A stretch of DNA of 12,813 nucleotides from the NCBI GenBank assembly GCA_964475955.1, contig CAYYZY010000216.1, positions 1-12,813 of the forward strand, written 5' to 3'. The notes beneath the pieces are model-generated. The model saw nothing but the letters and a program-made list of their open reading frames with translations, was not told where the DNA came from and did no database searches. Positions 5,262 through 11,746 of this stretch are shown piece by piece. This stretch comes from DATKZH01 sp964475955 (GTDB taxonomy: Bacteria; Planctomycetota; Planctomycetia; Pirellulales; Thermoguttaceae). Each line of letters opens with the position of its first letter. Within the stretch, counting starts at the first letter, position 1. The position numbers and the translations under genes were made by a program.

Positions 5262-6350
5262 ATGGCAGGCGAACGCAAGCTCTCCTTCGAGCGGCCGATC
5301 TACGAGCTGGAGGCCCGGCTGGAGAAACTCGAGCGGCTCGCGCAGAAGAACCCCGAAGCCCAGAACGAGTTCCGCCAACTGCGCCGCGAGCTGACCGACA
5401 CGAAGCGACGCATCTACGCCTCGCTCAAGCCGTGGGAGACCGTCGAGGTCGCGCGCCATCCCGACCGCCCCCAGACGACCGACTACCTCGAGCTGGTCTT
5501 CGACGAGTTCGTCGAACTGCACGGCGACAAGCTCTTCGGCGACGACCGCGCCATCCGCACCGGCTGGGCCAAGCTCGACGCCCACCGGGTGATGGTCGTC
5601 GGCCACCAGAAGGGCAAGACCACCAGCGAGCGCATCCCGTGCAACTACGGCTGCGCGCACCCCGAAGGCTACCGCAAGGCGATCGCCAAGATGCACCTGG
5701 CCGCCAAGTTCGGCATGCCCGTGGTCTGCCTGATCGACACCCCCGGCGCCTACCCCGGCATCGCGGCCGAAGAGCGGGGGCAGCACCAGGCGATCGCCGA
5801 GGCGATGTTCGAGATGTCGCGCCTGCCCACGCCCGTCGTCTGCGTGGTGATCGGCGAAGGCGGCTCCGGCGGGGCCCTGGGGATCGGCGTGGGCGACCGC
5901 GTCGCCATGCTCGAGCATGCCTACTACTCGGTCATCAGCCCGGAAGGATGCGCCGGCATCCTCTGGAAGAGCCACGAGTTCAAGGAACGGGCGGCCGAGG
6001 CGCTTCGCATGAGGTCGAAGGACCTCGTCGAGCTGAAGGTGGTCGACGACGTGGTGCGCGAGCCGCTCGGCGGCGCGCATCGCGACCACCACGCCATGGC
6101 CGTCACGCTCAAGATCTATCTCCGCAGCCGGCTCCGCGAGCTGGTCGGCGTGCCCGTCGACCAACTCCTCGACGCCCGCTACCAGCGTTTCCGCCGGATG
6201 GGCGTTTTCCTGGAGCAGGCCGAAGCGGCCGATTCGCAGCCGGCCGACCACGCCCCAGCCCGTGCGGAAGAGGGCAACGGCCGCCCCGATGCCCCAAAGC
6301 CCAGCCCGGCCGAGCAACCGGCCGATTCCCCGTCGATCGAGACGGGCTAA
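5262..6350 (+). CDS. accA: Acetyl-CoA carboxylase carboxyltransferase subunit alpha
   Basis: AccA, with AccD, moves the carboxyl group from carboxybiotin to acetyl-CoA to make malonyl-CoA, the committed step of fatty-acid synthesis, in the cytosol. The 362 residues begin with the family's helical N-terminus (FERPIYELEARLEKLE, 9-24). They continue with LELVFDEFVELHGDKLFGDD (76-95) and the crotonase-fold motifs CLIDTPGAYPG (156-166) and GEGGSGGALG (198-207). SVISPEGCAGILWK (223-236) completes the active-site region. The core ends near residue 320. About 42 further residues rich in Pro, Ala and Asp form a low-complexity tail not usual for AccA, and the whole protein is longer than the roughly 320 of typical members. 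accD is not in the window. The start is set by AGAGGA 5 nt upstream. Confidence 0.97.
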   Translation: MAGERKLSFERPIYELEARLEKLERLAQKNPEAQNEFRQLRRELTDTKRRIYASLKPWETVEVARHPDRPQTTDYLELVFDEFVELHGDKLFGDDRAIRTGWAKLDAHRVMVVGHQKGKTTSERIPCNYGCAHPEGYRKAIAKMHLAAKFGMPVVCLIDTPGAYPGIAAEERGQHQAIAEAMFEMSRLPTPVVCVVIGEGGSGGALGIGVGDRVAMLEHAYYSVISPEGCAGILWKSHEFKERAAEALRMRSKDLVELKVVDDVVREPLGGAHRDHHAMAVTLKIYLRSRLRELVGVPVDQLLDARYQRFRRMGVFLEQAEAADSQPADHAPARAEEGNGRPDAPKPSPAEQPADSPSIETG

Positions 6351-6506
6351 GCGGGCTTCGGAGACGTTTGCACGGTGGGTGGCCGAGGTCGAGTCGCGAG
6401 GAACGAGCGACGAGCCCCCAGTTCCCGGCGTGCACCCACCATCTCAAGCTGCGGCCCCCAACGGGCCGCTCCCCTCGTTGACGCATCTGCGCCCGCCGGC
6501 GAAAAT

Positions 6507-6525
6507 GGCGGTAGCCCATACCGCC
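6507..6525 (+). terminator. Stem-loop downstream of accA
   Basis: GGCGGTA (6507-6513), a 5-base loop and TACCGCC (6519-6525) form a perfect 7-bp stem, preceded by AAAA. There is no U tract, so it is not a textbook intrinsic terminator, but it lies between accA and the next gene. Confidence 0.35.
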
Positions 6526-6526
6526 T

Positions 6527-6575
6527 CCGCGGAACGCACCGCCGGTCGGCCTCCCCCGGGCTCGTCGTTCCGCGG
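6527..6575 (+). repeat. 10-bp inverted repeat between accA and the LRR gene
   Basis: CCGCGGAACG (6527-6536) and CGTTCCGCGG (6566-6575) are perfect inverted copies with a 29-base loop. One G-U and one C-G pair can extend the stem outward. It starts one base after the smaller stem-loop at 6507-6525. It could act as a bidirectional transcript end or as a protein site, and lacks a U tract. Confidence 0.6.
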
Positions 6576-6627
6576 GGCGTGATGGATCGCTCCTCATCGG
6601 CCTCTGACCCGGGGGCGAAACCGATTC

Positions 6628-8163
6628 ATGTCCTCAGCGCAAACCAACCCGTCGGAACGCCGCCGCCGGCGCCTCCAGTTCAGCCTGCGGACGATGCTCT
6701 TGGCGATGCTCGTGGTGGCCCTGCTGCTCGGGTGGCTGGGCGAGAAGGCGAAGGTCGCCCGGCGGCAGCAGCGCGCGGCCGAAGCGATCCTGGCGATCGG
6801 GGGACACGTGCAATATGCCTACCAGCGTGTGCTCTGGACGGCCTCGACGACTCCGCGACCCGCAGTAGCACGCGAGCCGCCGGGGCCCAGGTGGCTGCGC
6901 TGGATGCTGGGCGAGCACTTCTTCGCGCAGGCGGTCCTCGTGTGGCTCCCGTCCGAGGTGACCGACGACGACCTGGCGCACCTCGACGACCTGCCCTACC
7001 TGACGGACCTCGGCCTGCCGTGTGCCGAGGTGAGCGAGGCAGGGCTCCGACACGTGTGGAAGCATCACGGGCTCCGTTTGTTGAGCTTGCGAGGCGTACC
7101 GATCACGGACGCCGACCTCGTCCACCTCCGATCGCTCAACGAGCTTCAGTCGCTCGACCTCTCCCATACGCCGATCACCGACGAGGCCGTGCAAACGCTG
7201 CGCCGACTGCCCAATCTGCGGGGCGTGGAATTGGAGGGAACGCACGTCAGCCGCGAGGCCGCGCGTGATCTCCCGTTTCTTGGGGCGTACCCCGAGGACG
7301 AGGTCTGGGCTCCGGCGCCGTCGGAGGCGCAGCGCCAAGTCGCCGTGGCGCTGGAACGCGAGGGGGCCCACGTCAGCGTTTGGGGACCGGCCAACGGAAC
7401 GGCCTCCAAGTACCACGTGCTTCTCACGTCGGCGACCACAGTGGACGACCGAACGCTCGACCTGTTGGAGCAGCTCGAAGCGTTGCGCGGCCTCACGCTT
7501 GTTCAATTGATGATCTCCGACGAGCACTGGGCGCGGATCGCAGGCGACCTTCCTTCAAGGGACGGCCGTGGCTTGACGCGCCTGGAGACGCTCGGCGTCG
7601 CTCACATGCCCCTCACCGAGGACGACATGCGGCACGTCGGCAAGCTGGTCAACCTCCAGGCGCTCAACCTTCGCGACACGCGAGTCACCGACGCCGGCCT
7701 GGCGCATCTTGGCACGCTGAGGAACCTCGAGGTACTCTGCCTGAACACTCCACGTATCACCGGCGCCGGCCTCGCCCATCTCGCCGGCCTGCCCCGCCTG
7801 CGCATGCTCAGTCTGTACGGAAGTCAGTTCACCGACGCCGGGCTGAAGCACGTGGGCACCCTCTCCCAGCTCGAGGAATTCGAGCTCTGGGGCAGCCCGA
7901 ATGTGACCGATGCCGGCCTCTCTCACCTGGCCCGGCTGAAGAACCTCACGCGGCTGACCCTCGACTGCCCAAAGGTCACCGAAACCGGCCTGGTCCGATT
8001 GGCCGAACTCACGAGTCTGACCGAGCTGTCGATTTCCTGTGCGCCGGTCTCCGAGGCCGCCTTGGACCGGCTTCGCAAGCTGCCCCGGCTTGAGTACGGC
8101 GAGGTGAACGGCACGGTCCTCGTCTCGCCCCTCGACGACCCGACGGCCCCCGAACCGGAGTGA
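6628..8163 (+). CDS. Membrane-anchored leucine-rich-repeat protein
   Basis: This 511-residue protein has no assigned function. The N-terminus is basic (five consecutive Arg at 11-15), then FSLRTMLLAMLVVALLLGWLG forms one membrane segment (about 23-38). The FSLRTLLL signature before the anchor is common in planctomycete proteins. The positive-inside rule places the large C-terminal part outside the cytoplasm. Two blocks of bacterial leucine-rich repeats follow (about 110-210 and 310-490), with TDAGLAHL-type units of about 24 residues such as TDADLVHL, TDAGLAHL, TDAGLKHV and TDAGLSHL. A non-repeat stretch with no recognised domain lies between them. LRR folds bind proteins, so a binding or scaffolding role is likely. 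No good Shine-Dalgarno sequence or promoter was found, and read-through from accA is possible. Confidence 0.85.
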   Translation: MSSAQTNPSERRRRRLQFSLRTMLLAMLVVALLLGWLGEKAKVARRQQRAAEAILAIGGHVQYAYQRVLWTASTTPRPAVAREPPGPRWLRWMLGEHFFAQAVLVWLPSEVTDDDLAHLDDLPYLTDLGLPCAEVSEAGLRHVWKHHGLRLLSLRGVPITDADLVHLRSLNELQSLDLSHTPITDEAVQTLRRLPNLRGVELEGTHVSREAARDLPFLGAYPEDEVWAPAPSEAQRQVAVALEREGAHVSVWGPANGTASKYHVLLTSATTVDDRTLDLLEQLEALRGLTLVQLMISDEHWARIAGDLPSRDGRGLTRLETLGVAHMPLTEDDMRHVGKLVNLQALNLRDTRVTDAGLAHLGTLRNLEVLCLNTPRITGAGLAHLAGLPRLRMLSLYGSQFTDAGLKHVGTLSQLEEFELWGSPNVTDAGLSHLARLKNLTRLTLDCPKVTETGLVRLAELTSLTELSISCAPVSEAALDRLRKLPRLEYGEVNGTVLVSPLDDPTAPEPE

Positions 8164-8177
8164 CGCCGCTGCGCCCG

Positions 8178-8208
8178 GCGGGCCCGGTTCCCAGCCCTGC
8201 TGGCCCGC
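8178..8208 (+). terminator. GC-rich stem-loop after the LRR gene
   Basis: GCGGGCC (8178-8184) and GGCCCGC (8202-8208) pair across a 17-base loop, 15 bases after the stop codon. An alternative fold pairs GTTCCC (8187-8192) with GGGAAC (8211-8216). No U tract follows, so terminator function is only a possibility. Confidence 0.35.
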
Positions 8209-8232
8209 GGGGGAACTCTCTACGCCCGCCCG

Positions 8233-8261
8233 TTGCCCCCTAGCGCCGTCGGCGGTACGAT
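8233..8261 (+). promoter_or_regulatory. Candidate promoter for the 86-residue gene
   Basis: TTGCCC (8233-8238, 4/6), exactly 17 bp, then TACGAT (8256-8261, 4/6) followed by GG. It lies 31 bp before ATG 8293, a natural distance for a short leader. Confidence 0.45.
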
Positions 8262-8292
8262 GGAAGGCGACGCGTGATGGGAGACCCGAGCG

Positions 8293-8553
8293 ATGTTCAC
8301 TGCGGACGAGATCCAGTCGCGGGTGCGCGAGCGACCGTTTGTGCCCTTGCGGATCGTCACCAGCGCCGGCCAGGCCTTCGACGTGTACCACCCTGACCTC
8401 ATCATGGTCGGTCGCCGCAGCCTGATCGTCGGCACGGCCAGCGCGGAGAATCCGGGCCAGTACGAGCGCACAAGCCGCCTGGCGATCATGCACGTCACGG
8501 CCCTGGAGGACCTGCCCAGACCGACCCCGCCGCGCGGCGACGGCGACTCTTGA
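8293..8553 (+). CDS. Small hypothetical protein, 86 residues
   Basis: The protein has no assigned function and no signal peptide or membrane segment. Its pattern MFTADEIQSRVRERPFVPLRIVTSAGQ, then HPDLIMVGRRSLIVG, resembles small planctomycete proteins I recall of the form (M/L)T-E-x-I-R..(R/Q)PFxPxRI....G....V.HPE, probably a small beta-rich domain. Such genes occur in many copies with unrelated neighbours. GGGAGA at 8279-8284 lies 8 nt before ATG 8293 and supports the start. A candidate promoter lies 31 bp upstream. The C-terminus is Pro-rich and probably disordered. Confidence 0.75.
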   Translation: MFTADEIQSRVRERPFVPLRIVTSAGQAFDVYHPDLIMVGRRSLIVGTASAENPGQYERTSRLAIMHVTALEDLPRPTPPRGDGDS

Positions 8554-8871
8554 TCGGCCTCCGCTCGGCGCTGCTACGGAACGCCGGCTACACGGCGCGG
8601 AACGCCCCTTCCCCTGCGCAAACCGCCGTCCGCCGGTCTGCGCCGGCCGTCGTCCAAGCTCCTCTGCGAAGGCGTCACGGCGAGCAATCCGGCGCGCTCT
8701 CACGGCCCCAATCATCTCGCGGAAGGGGAGTCGTCCGGCGCCCATTCTCCAGCGCGCGTCGCGGCCCGATTCGTCGGGTTCCGGGCCGCCGGAGATGAGG
8801 TGAAACCGCATGAATGCGGCCGACAGAAACGGCCTTGGCGAACCGCGAAGTTGGCGGTCCGAAGCGGCCAT

Positions 8872-8899
8872 TTGAGACCCATCCCCAACGTCCGATAAT
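8872..8899 (+). promoter_or_regulatory. Candidate promoter in the 8.5-9.0 kb gap, towards cvpA 3' end
   Basis: TTGAGA (8872-8877, 5/6), a 16-bp spacer and GATAAT (8894-8899, 5/6). The inverted repeat CTTTCTT-N18-AAGAAAG (8900-8931) begins at the next base and spans the expected transcript start, a position suited to an operator. Transcription would run antisense into the 3' end of cvpA. No gene on the + strand follows for more than 1 kb. Confidence 0.4.
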
Positions 8900-9001
8900 C
8901 TTTCTTATGTTCGGTCAGGTGGCCAAGAAAGCCCGGGAAAACGGCGGTTTTTAGATTCCGGCCCTGCGGACCCGGGCGCCACAGTCCCCTGCCCGAGCCA
9001 G

Positions 9002-9015
9002 CCGGCGGCGGCCGG
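9002..9015 (-). terminator. Stem-loop just after the cvpA stop
   Basis: CCGGC (9002-9006) and GCCGG (9011-9015) form a 5-bp stem with a four-base loop, one base past the cvpA stop on the - strand. It is short, GC-only and lacks a U tract, so a role in transcript ending is tentative. Confidence 0.25.
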
Positions 9016-9016
9016 G

Positions 9017-9604
9017 CTACGCGCCGCGCTCGAACAGCTCGGGGTCGGGCTTCCCGAAGAGCGGATCGGACGGTTCGTCGGGCTCGAGCTTCTGTTCGAA
9101 ATCCTCGATGTATCGCCCCAGCTTCTCGCGCACCTCGTCCGGCATGGCCGGGCCGGCGCGCTCCACCAGCCGGGCGGCGAATTCGCCCGAGTAGGAGTCG
9201 AGCACGGCCTGGCGCGACCCCTCCCAAAGGGTTACTGCGAAGAAGGTGATCAGCAGGCAGAAGAGGATGCCCTTGGCTAGGCCGAACAGGGCCCCCATTT
9301 GGTGGTCGAACTCCTTGAGCTTCACCCGGTCGATGATCCCGGAGACCATGCGGAAGAGGATCCAGATGGCCATCGACGTGAGCAGGAAGAGGATCAAGAT
9401 CGCCAGGAAGCGGTTCCACGGCTCATTGGAGCTGATGTACGGCGCAAGCTGGCCGCAGAACCGCATCGCCACGATATAGCTGACCACCAGCGAGGCGAGC
9501 GAGGCGATCTGCCAGGCCATCCCCTTCCAGGCGCCGAACACCGTGGAGAGCACCAGGATCACCAGCATCAACAGGTCGTACCCTTGGATGGGGAAGCTCT
9601 CCAT
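9017..9604 (-). CDS. cvpA: CvpA family membrane protein
   Basis: This 195-residue inner-membrane protein is of the CvpA (colicin V production) family, whose biochemical role is not settled. The N-terminus matches the family: Y-D-L-L-M-L-V-I-L-V-L-S-T-V-F-G-A-W-K-G, with a G-x-W-K-G turn at 24-28. Three to four hydrophobic segments are visible at about 9-25, 30-48, 65-90 and 103-126. The polar C-terminal tail (about 130-195) is acidic, with ERAGPAMPDEVREKLGRYIEDFEQKLEPDEPSDP. ATG 9604 was chosen over upstream in-frame starts because GAGGAG (9612-9617 on this strand) lies 7 nt away and the family start fits. It is transcribed divergently from the hydrolase gene at 10026. Confidence 0.85.
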   Translation of the reverse strand: MESFPIQGYDLLMLVILVLSTVFGAWKGMAWQIASLASLVVSYIVAMRFCGQLAPYISSNEPWNRFLAILILFLLTSMAIWILFRMVSGIIDRVKLKEFDHQMGALFGLAKGILFCLLITFFAVTLWEGSRQAVLDSYSGEFAARLVERAGPAMPDEVREKLGRYIEDFEQKLEPDEPSDPLFGKPDPELFERGA

Positions 9605-9653
9605 GGCACGTCTCCTCGTCGCGAGCGCATCATCGGGTGCGGGACTCCGCGGC

Positions 9654-9682
9654 AGTATATCGGCAGGCCCCCGCCGTGCGAA
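9654..9682 (-). promoter_or_regulatory. Candidate promoter for cvpA
   Basis: Read on the - strand, TTCGCA (9677-9682, 4/6), exactly 17 bp and TATACT (9654-9659, 5/6) lie 49 bp before the cvpA ATG at 9604. This is among the better promoter matches in the window. Confidence 0.55.
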
Positions 9683-9839
9683 GGCCAGTAAGCTGGCGAG
9701 TCTGGGAGAGCAGGGCAGCGACCGAGAAACCGCGCCCCGCGCCGCGGCCGCTTCACGCGCGCCGCGCCCCTTCGCCGCCCGATGAGTGGGAGAATCCCGA
9801 TTCCATGAATGCGTTGACAGCGTCCGGCCGCGCAGGGTC

Positions 9840-9891
9840 CGGGCTTTCGACCGTACCGCCGTGCGGCCCCAACCGCCGCCGCGAAAGCCCG
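9840..9891. repeat. 10-bp inverted repeat with nested stem
   Basis: CGGGCTTTCG (9840-9849) and CGAAAGCCCG (9882-9891) are perfect inverted copies around a 32-base loop. Within the loop GCGG (9863-9866) and CCGC (9873-9876) can pair. It lies between two divergent genes, upstream of both candidate promoters, so it could be a regulator site or separate the two transcripts. Confidence 0.55.
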
Positions 9892-9927
9892 CAACCGCCC
9901 CGAATCCTCTACGGCGGGGAATTGCTC

Positions 9928-9956
9928 TTGGTTCACCGCGTCGGTTTGGATAAAAC
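9928..9956 (+). promoter_or_regulatory. Weak candidate promoter for the hydrolase gene
   Basis: TTGGTT (9928-9933, 3/6), 17 bp and TAAAAC (9951-9956, 4/6) lie 69 bp before ATG 10026. The short AT-rich patch TTTGGATAAAAC is the only one in this part of the gap. Confidence 0.3.
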
Positions 9957-10025
9957 ACGCCGCGCCGGTCGCGCCTGCCCGAAACGGGGCCGCGACGATT
10001 CTCGAACCCGGACCCACCGCCCGCC

Positions 10026-10910
10026 ATGGCCGACTTCCGAACCCACATCACCGCCAGCAGCGTCCTCGGGGTTGCCTACGGAGGGGGCGCGCACGCGTTC
10101 TTCGGCGTGCCGCTTTCCACGTCGGTTTTGGCCGGCGGGCTGTGCGCCGTGTCGGGGATGCTGCCCGACCTGGACAGCAACTCGGGCAGGCCGCTCCAGG
10201 AGAGCCTCGCCTTCGGCGCGGCCGTGGTGCCGATGATGATGGTCGAGCGTTTCCAGCAGTTGGGCTGGACGCCCGAGTCGATCGTCCTGGCCGGTGCGGC
10301 CATCTACGTGTTCGTCCGTTTCGCCGTCGGCGAATTCCTCCGGCGCTACACGGTGCACCGGGGAATGTTCCACAGCCTGCCGGCCGCGGTGATCTTCGGC
10401 GAACTGGCCTTCCTGCTCACCTCGGGCACCGACCTGCGGATGCGCATGTACAAGGCGGGCGCGGTGGTGATCGGCTACGTCACCCACCTCGTGCTCGACG
10501 AACTCTACAGCATCGACTTCAAGCGGGGCCGCCTGCGCCTGAAGAAGTCGTTCGGCACGGCGCTGAAGATGTTCAGCCACAAGCTGTGGCCCAACCTGTC
10601 GACGTACCTCAAGCTGGGCCTGCTCACCTACATCGTCCTCTACGAACCGGCCTGGATGGACGACGTGCGCGGGCAGCGGCACCTCGACTGGGCCCAGAAC
10701 TGGGTGCAACAGAAGCAAGACGCCGCGCGCAACGCGCCCTCCGACTCCGCTCCGGCCGAGTCCAACCCAACCGATGCTGCGGACCGGGTCCCTCTCGCCG
10801 AACGGCTCACGGGCGGCGACGCACCCGCGCGCGCCGCGCCGCCAGGCGACGCGCCCCTGGTGCCGATCCAGCCGAAGACGGCCGAAGGGGGATTCCGCTT
10901 CGTCCGGTGA
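10026..10910 (+). CDS. Membrane metal-dependent hydrolase, YdjM/DUF457-like
   Basis: This 294-residue predicted inner-membrane protein resembles the YdjM/DUF457 putative metal-dependent hydrolases; the substrate is unknown. Metal-ligand-like residues are His7 in FRTHITAS, Asp48 and Asp50 in LPDLDSNSGRP, His111 and His116 in TVHRGMFHSLP, and His154 and Asp158 in GYVTHLVLDELYSIDF. Hydrophobic segments lie near 31-47, 86-105, 117-132, 143-160 and 197-213. A Pro/Ala-rich tail of about 75 residues from 220 is low-complexity. ATG 10026 begins the conserved DFRTHI stretch; no Shine-Dalgarno sequence is seen. It diverges from cvpA and ends 6 bp from the convergent dtd gene. Homologues are better known for phospholipase-C-like fold proposals than for a proven activity. 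Confidence 0.8.
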   Translation: MADFRTHITASSVLGVAYGGGAHAFFGVPLSTSVLAGGLCAVSGMLPDLDSNSGRPLQESLAFGAAVVPMMMVERFQQLGWTPESIVLAGAAIYVFVRFAVGEFLRRYTVHRGMFHSLPAAVIFGELAFLLTSGTDLRMRMYKAGAVVIGYVTHLVLDELYSIDFKRGRLRLKKSFGTALKMFSHKLWPNLSTYLKLGLLTYIVLYEPAWMDDVRGQRHLDWAQNWVQQKQDAARNAPSDSAPAESNPTDAADRVPLAERLTGGDAPARAAPPGDAPLVPIQPKTAEGGFRFVR

Positions 10911-10916
10911 CCCCCG

Positions 10917-11378
10917 CTATTTCCGCGGCCGCGCCAGGTCGGCGCTGGTGAGCACCAGCGTCACCGGGCCGTCGTTCGCTAGCTCGACCTCCATGTGCTG
11001 GCGGAATCGGCCCGTGGCGACCGGGATGCCGTGGGCGGCCACCACGTCGACGAACACCCGGTAAAGCTGCTCGGCCGCTTCGGGCGGGGCGGCCGCCACG
11101 AAGCTGGGGCGTCGCCCCTTGCGGCAGTCGGCCAGTAGCGTGAACTGGCTGACGACGAGCATCGCGCCGCCGACGTCGCCCAACGCGAGGTTCATCTTGC
11201 CCTCGGCGTCCTCGAAGATCCGCAGGCCGACGATCTTCTCGGCCATGCGCCGGGCATCGGCCTCGCCATCGTCCTCCGCTACGCCCAGCAGCACCAAGAG
11301 CCCGGCGCCGATCTCGCCCGACGTCTCTCCGCCCACCGTCACCTTGGCTCGGCTCACGCGTTGAATGCAGGCAATCAT
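10917..11378 (-). CDS. dtd: D-aminoacyl-tRNA deacylase
   Basis: DTD hydrolyses D-amino acids (and glycine mischarged on tRNA-Ala) from tRNA, protecting translation from wrong-chirality charging; it acts in the cytosol as a dimer. The length of 153 residues matches the family. It opens with MIACIQRVSRAKVTV and has the first active-site motif SQFTL (77-81), then DCRKGRRPSF (84-93). The second motif is NDGPVT (135-140), which includes the Gly137-cisPro138 pair that excludes L-amino acids. Start ATG 11378 has no Shine-Dalgarno sequence. On its strand, TACGATT occurs twice in the 50 bases upstream, but no well-spaced -35 partner was found. It converges on the hydrolase gene with a 6-bp gap and no visible shared terminator. 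Confidence 0.96.
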   Translation of the reverse strand: MIACIQRVSRAKVTVGGETSGEIGAGLLVLLGVAEDDGEADARRMAEKIVGLRIFEDAEGKMNLALGDVGGAMLVVSQFTLLADCRKGRRPSFVAAAPPEAAEQLYRVFVDVVAAHGIPVATGRFRQHMEVELANDGPVTLVLTSADLARPRK

Positions 11379-11515
11379 CCGTGGCGGCTAATCGTATGGA
11401 GGACAAATCGTACGGCGGTTCAAGGTGCGAGCCCCACGCGTCTGTTTCCAGGCGACTTGGGATCGCGCAAGAGACAAGGGGGGCTTCGCCGTCGCGCACG
11501 CTTCCAACGTCACCC

Positions 11516-11534
11516 GGCACGATGGAATCGTGCC
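11516..11534. repeat. Perfect 8-bp hairpin between dtd and pdxA
   Basis: GGCACGAT (11516-11523), GGA and ATCGTGCC (11527-11534) form a tight stem-loop with a three-base loop. It lies between divergent genes and could be a dyad operator or a remnant of a repeat; no second copy was seen in the window. Confidence 0.5.
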
Positions 11535-11696
11535 CCACGTAAGCGCACACGCCAAGCCACGCGTGGTCTCGTACCTCGACCCACCCTACGCTCTCTGCCG
11601 AAGTCATGGGCTCGATTCCCGCCATGATGGCAGGATACCGGATCCGTTCCGGCCCGGCAAGAACCTACGGCCCCTGCATCGCCGGACGGACTTCCC

Positions 11697-11702
11697 TACA
11701 AT
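11697..11702 (+). promoter_or_regulatory. Candidate -10 element for pdxA
   Basis: TACAAT (5/6) followed by GG lies 44 bp before ATG 11747. No -35 hexamer better than 2/6 was found at 16-18 bp. It is listed because it matches the TAnnnTGG core seen before other genes here. Confidence 0.35.
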
Positions 11703-11746
11703 GGACTGCACGCAGAGCACGCACTTCGCGGGAATCCGTCGAATCC

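Larger units (their letters stand above)
8554..9016 (+). other. Non-coding stretch rich in stem-loops
   Basis: In these 463 bases no ORF on either strand looks like a protein. The stretch 8761-8951 holds a series of small stem-loops: 8761-8768 with 8782-8789 (8 bp), 8806-8811 with 8814-8819, 8818-8822 with 8830-8834, 8842-8846 with 8854-8858, 8900-8906 with 8925-8931 (CTTTCTT/AAGAAAG) and 8938-8942 with 8947-8951. A strong-looking + strand promoter lies at 8872-8899. The section around 8870-8960 is AT-richer than its surroundings. It may be a small structured RNA gene or a degenerate element; its identity is unknown. Confidence 0.45.
9605..10025. other. Divergent intergenic stretch, cvpA / hydrolase
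   Basis: These 421 bases hold no credible gene. They contain the cvpA ribosome site and promoter on the left, a long inverted repeat at 9840-9891 and a weak promoter for the rightward gene at 9928-9956. A perfect TTGACA occurs at about 9814-9819 but has no -10 element at a suitable distance. Confidence 0.6.
11379..11746. other. Divergent intergenic stretch, dtd / pdxA
   Basis: These 368 bases have no convincing gene. A - strand frame opens at ATG 11625 and continues out of phase under dtd, but its product has no recognisable pattern. The stretch includes a perfect stem-loop at 11516-11534, the palindrome CCACGCGTGG at 11557-11566 and a -10-like TACAATGG before pdxA. Confidence 0.55.

Noticed and set aside
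2703..6317. A 1204-codon open frame on the - strand
   Set aside because: It lies antisense to the glycosyltransferase, kinase and accA genes, shows no family motifs and is explained by GC-rich codon bias leaving the complementary frame stop-free.
7555..8871. 438-codon - strand frame over the LRR gene and following gap
   Set aside because: It is mostly antisense to the leucine-rich repeats, with no conserved motif; the part in the gap is low-complexity and Arg-rich.
9814..9819. Perfect TTGACA hexamer
   Set aside because: No -10-like hexamer exists 15-19 bp downstream on the same strand.
10924..10933. CGCGGCCGCG palindrome
   Set aside because: It lies inside dtd codons in GC-rich DNA and is expected by chance at this composition.
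10807..11625. 272-codon - strand frame overlapping dtd in another phase
   Set aside because: It conflicts with the well-supported dtd frame, and its product has no recognisable pattern.
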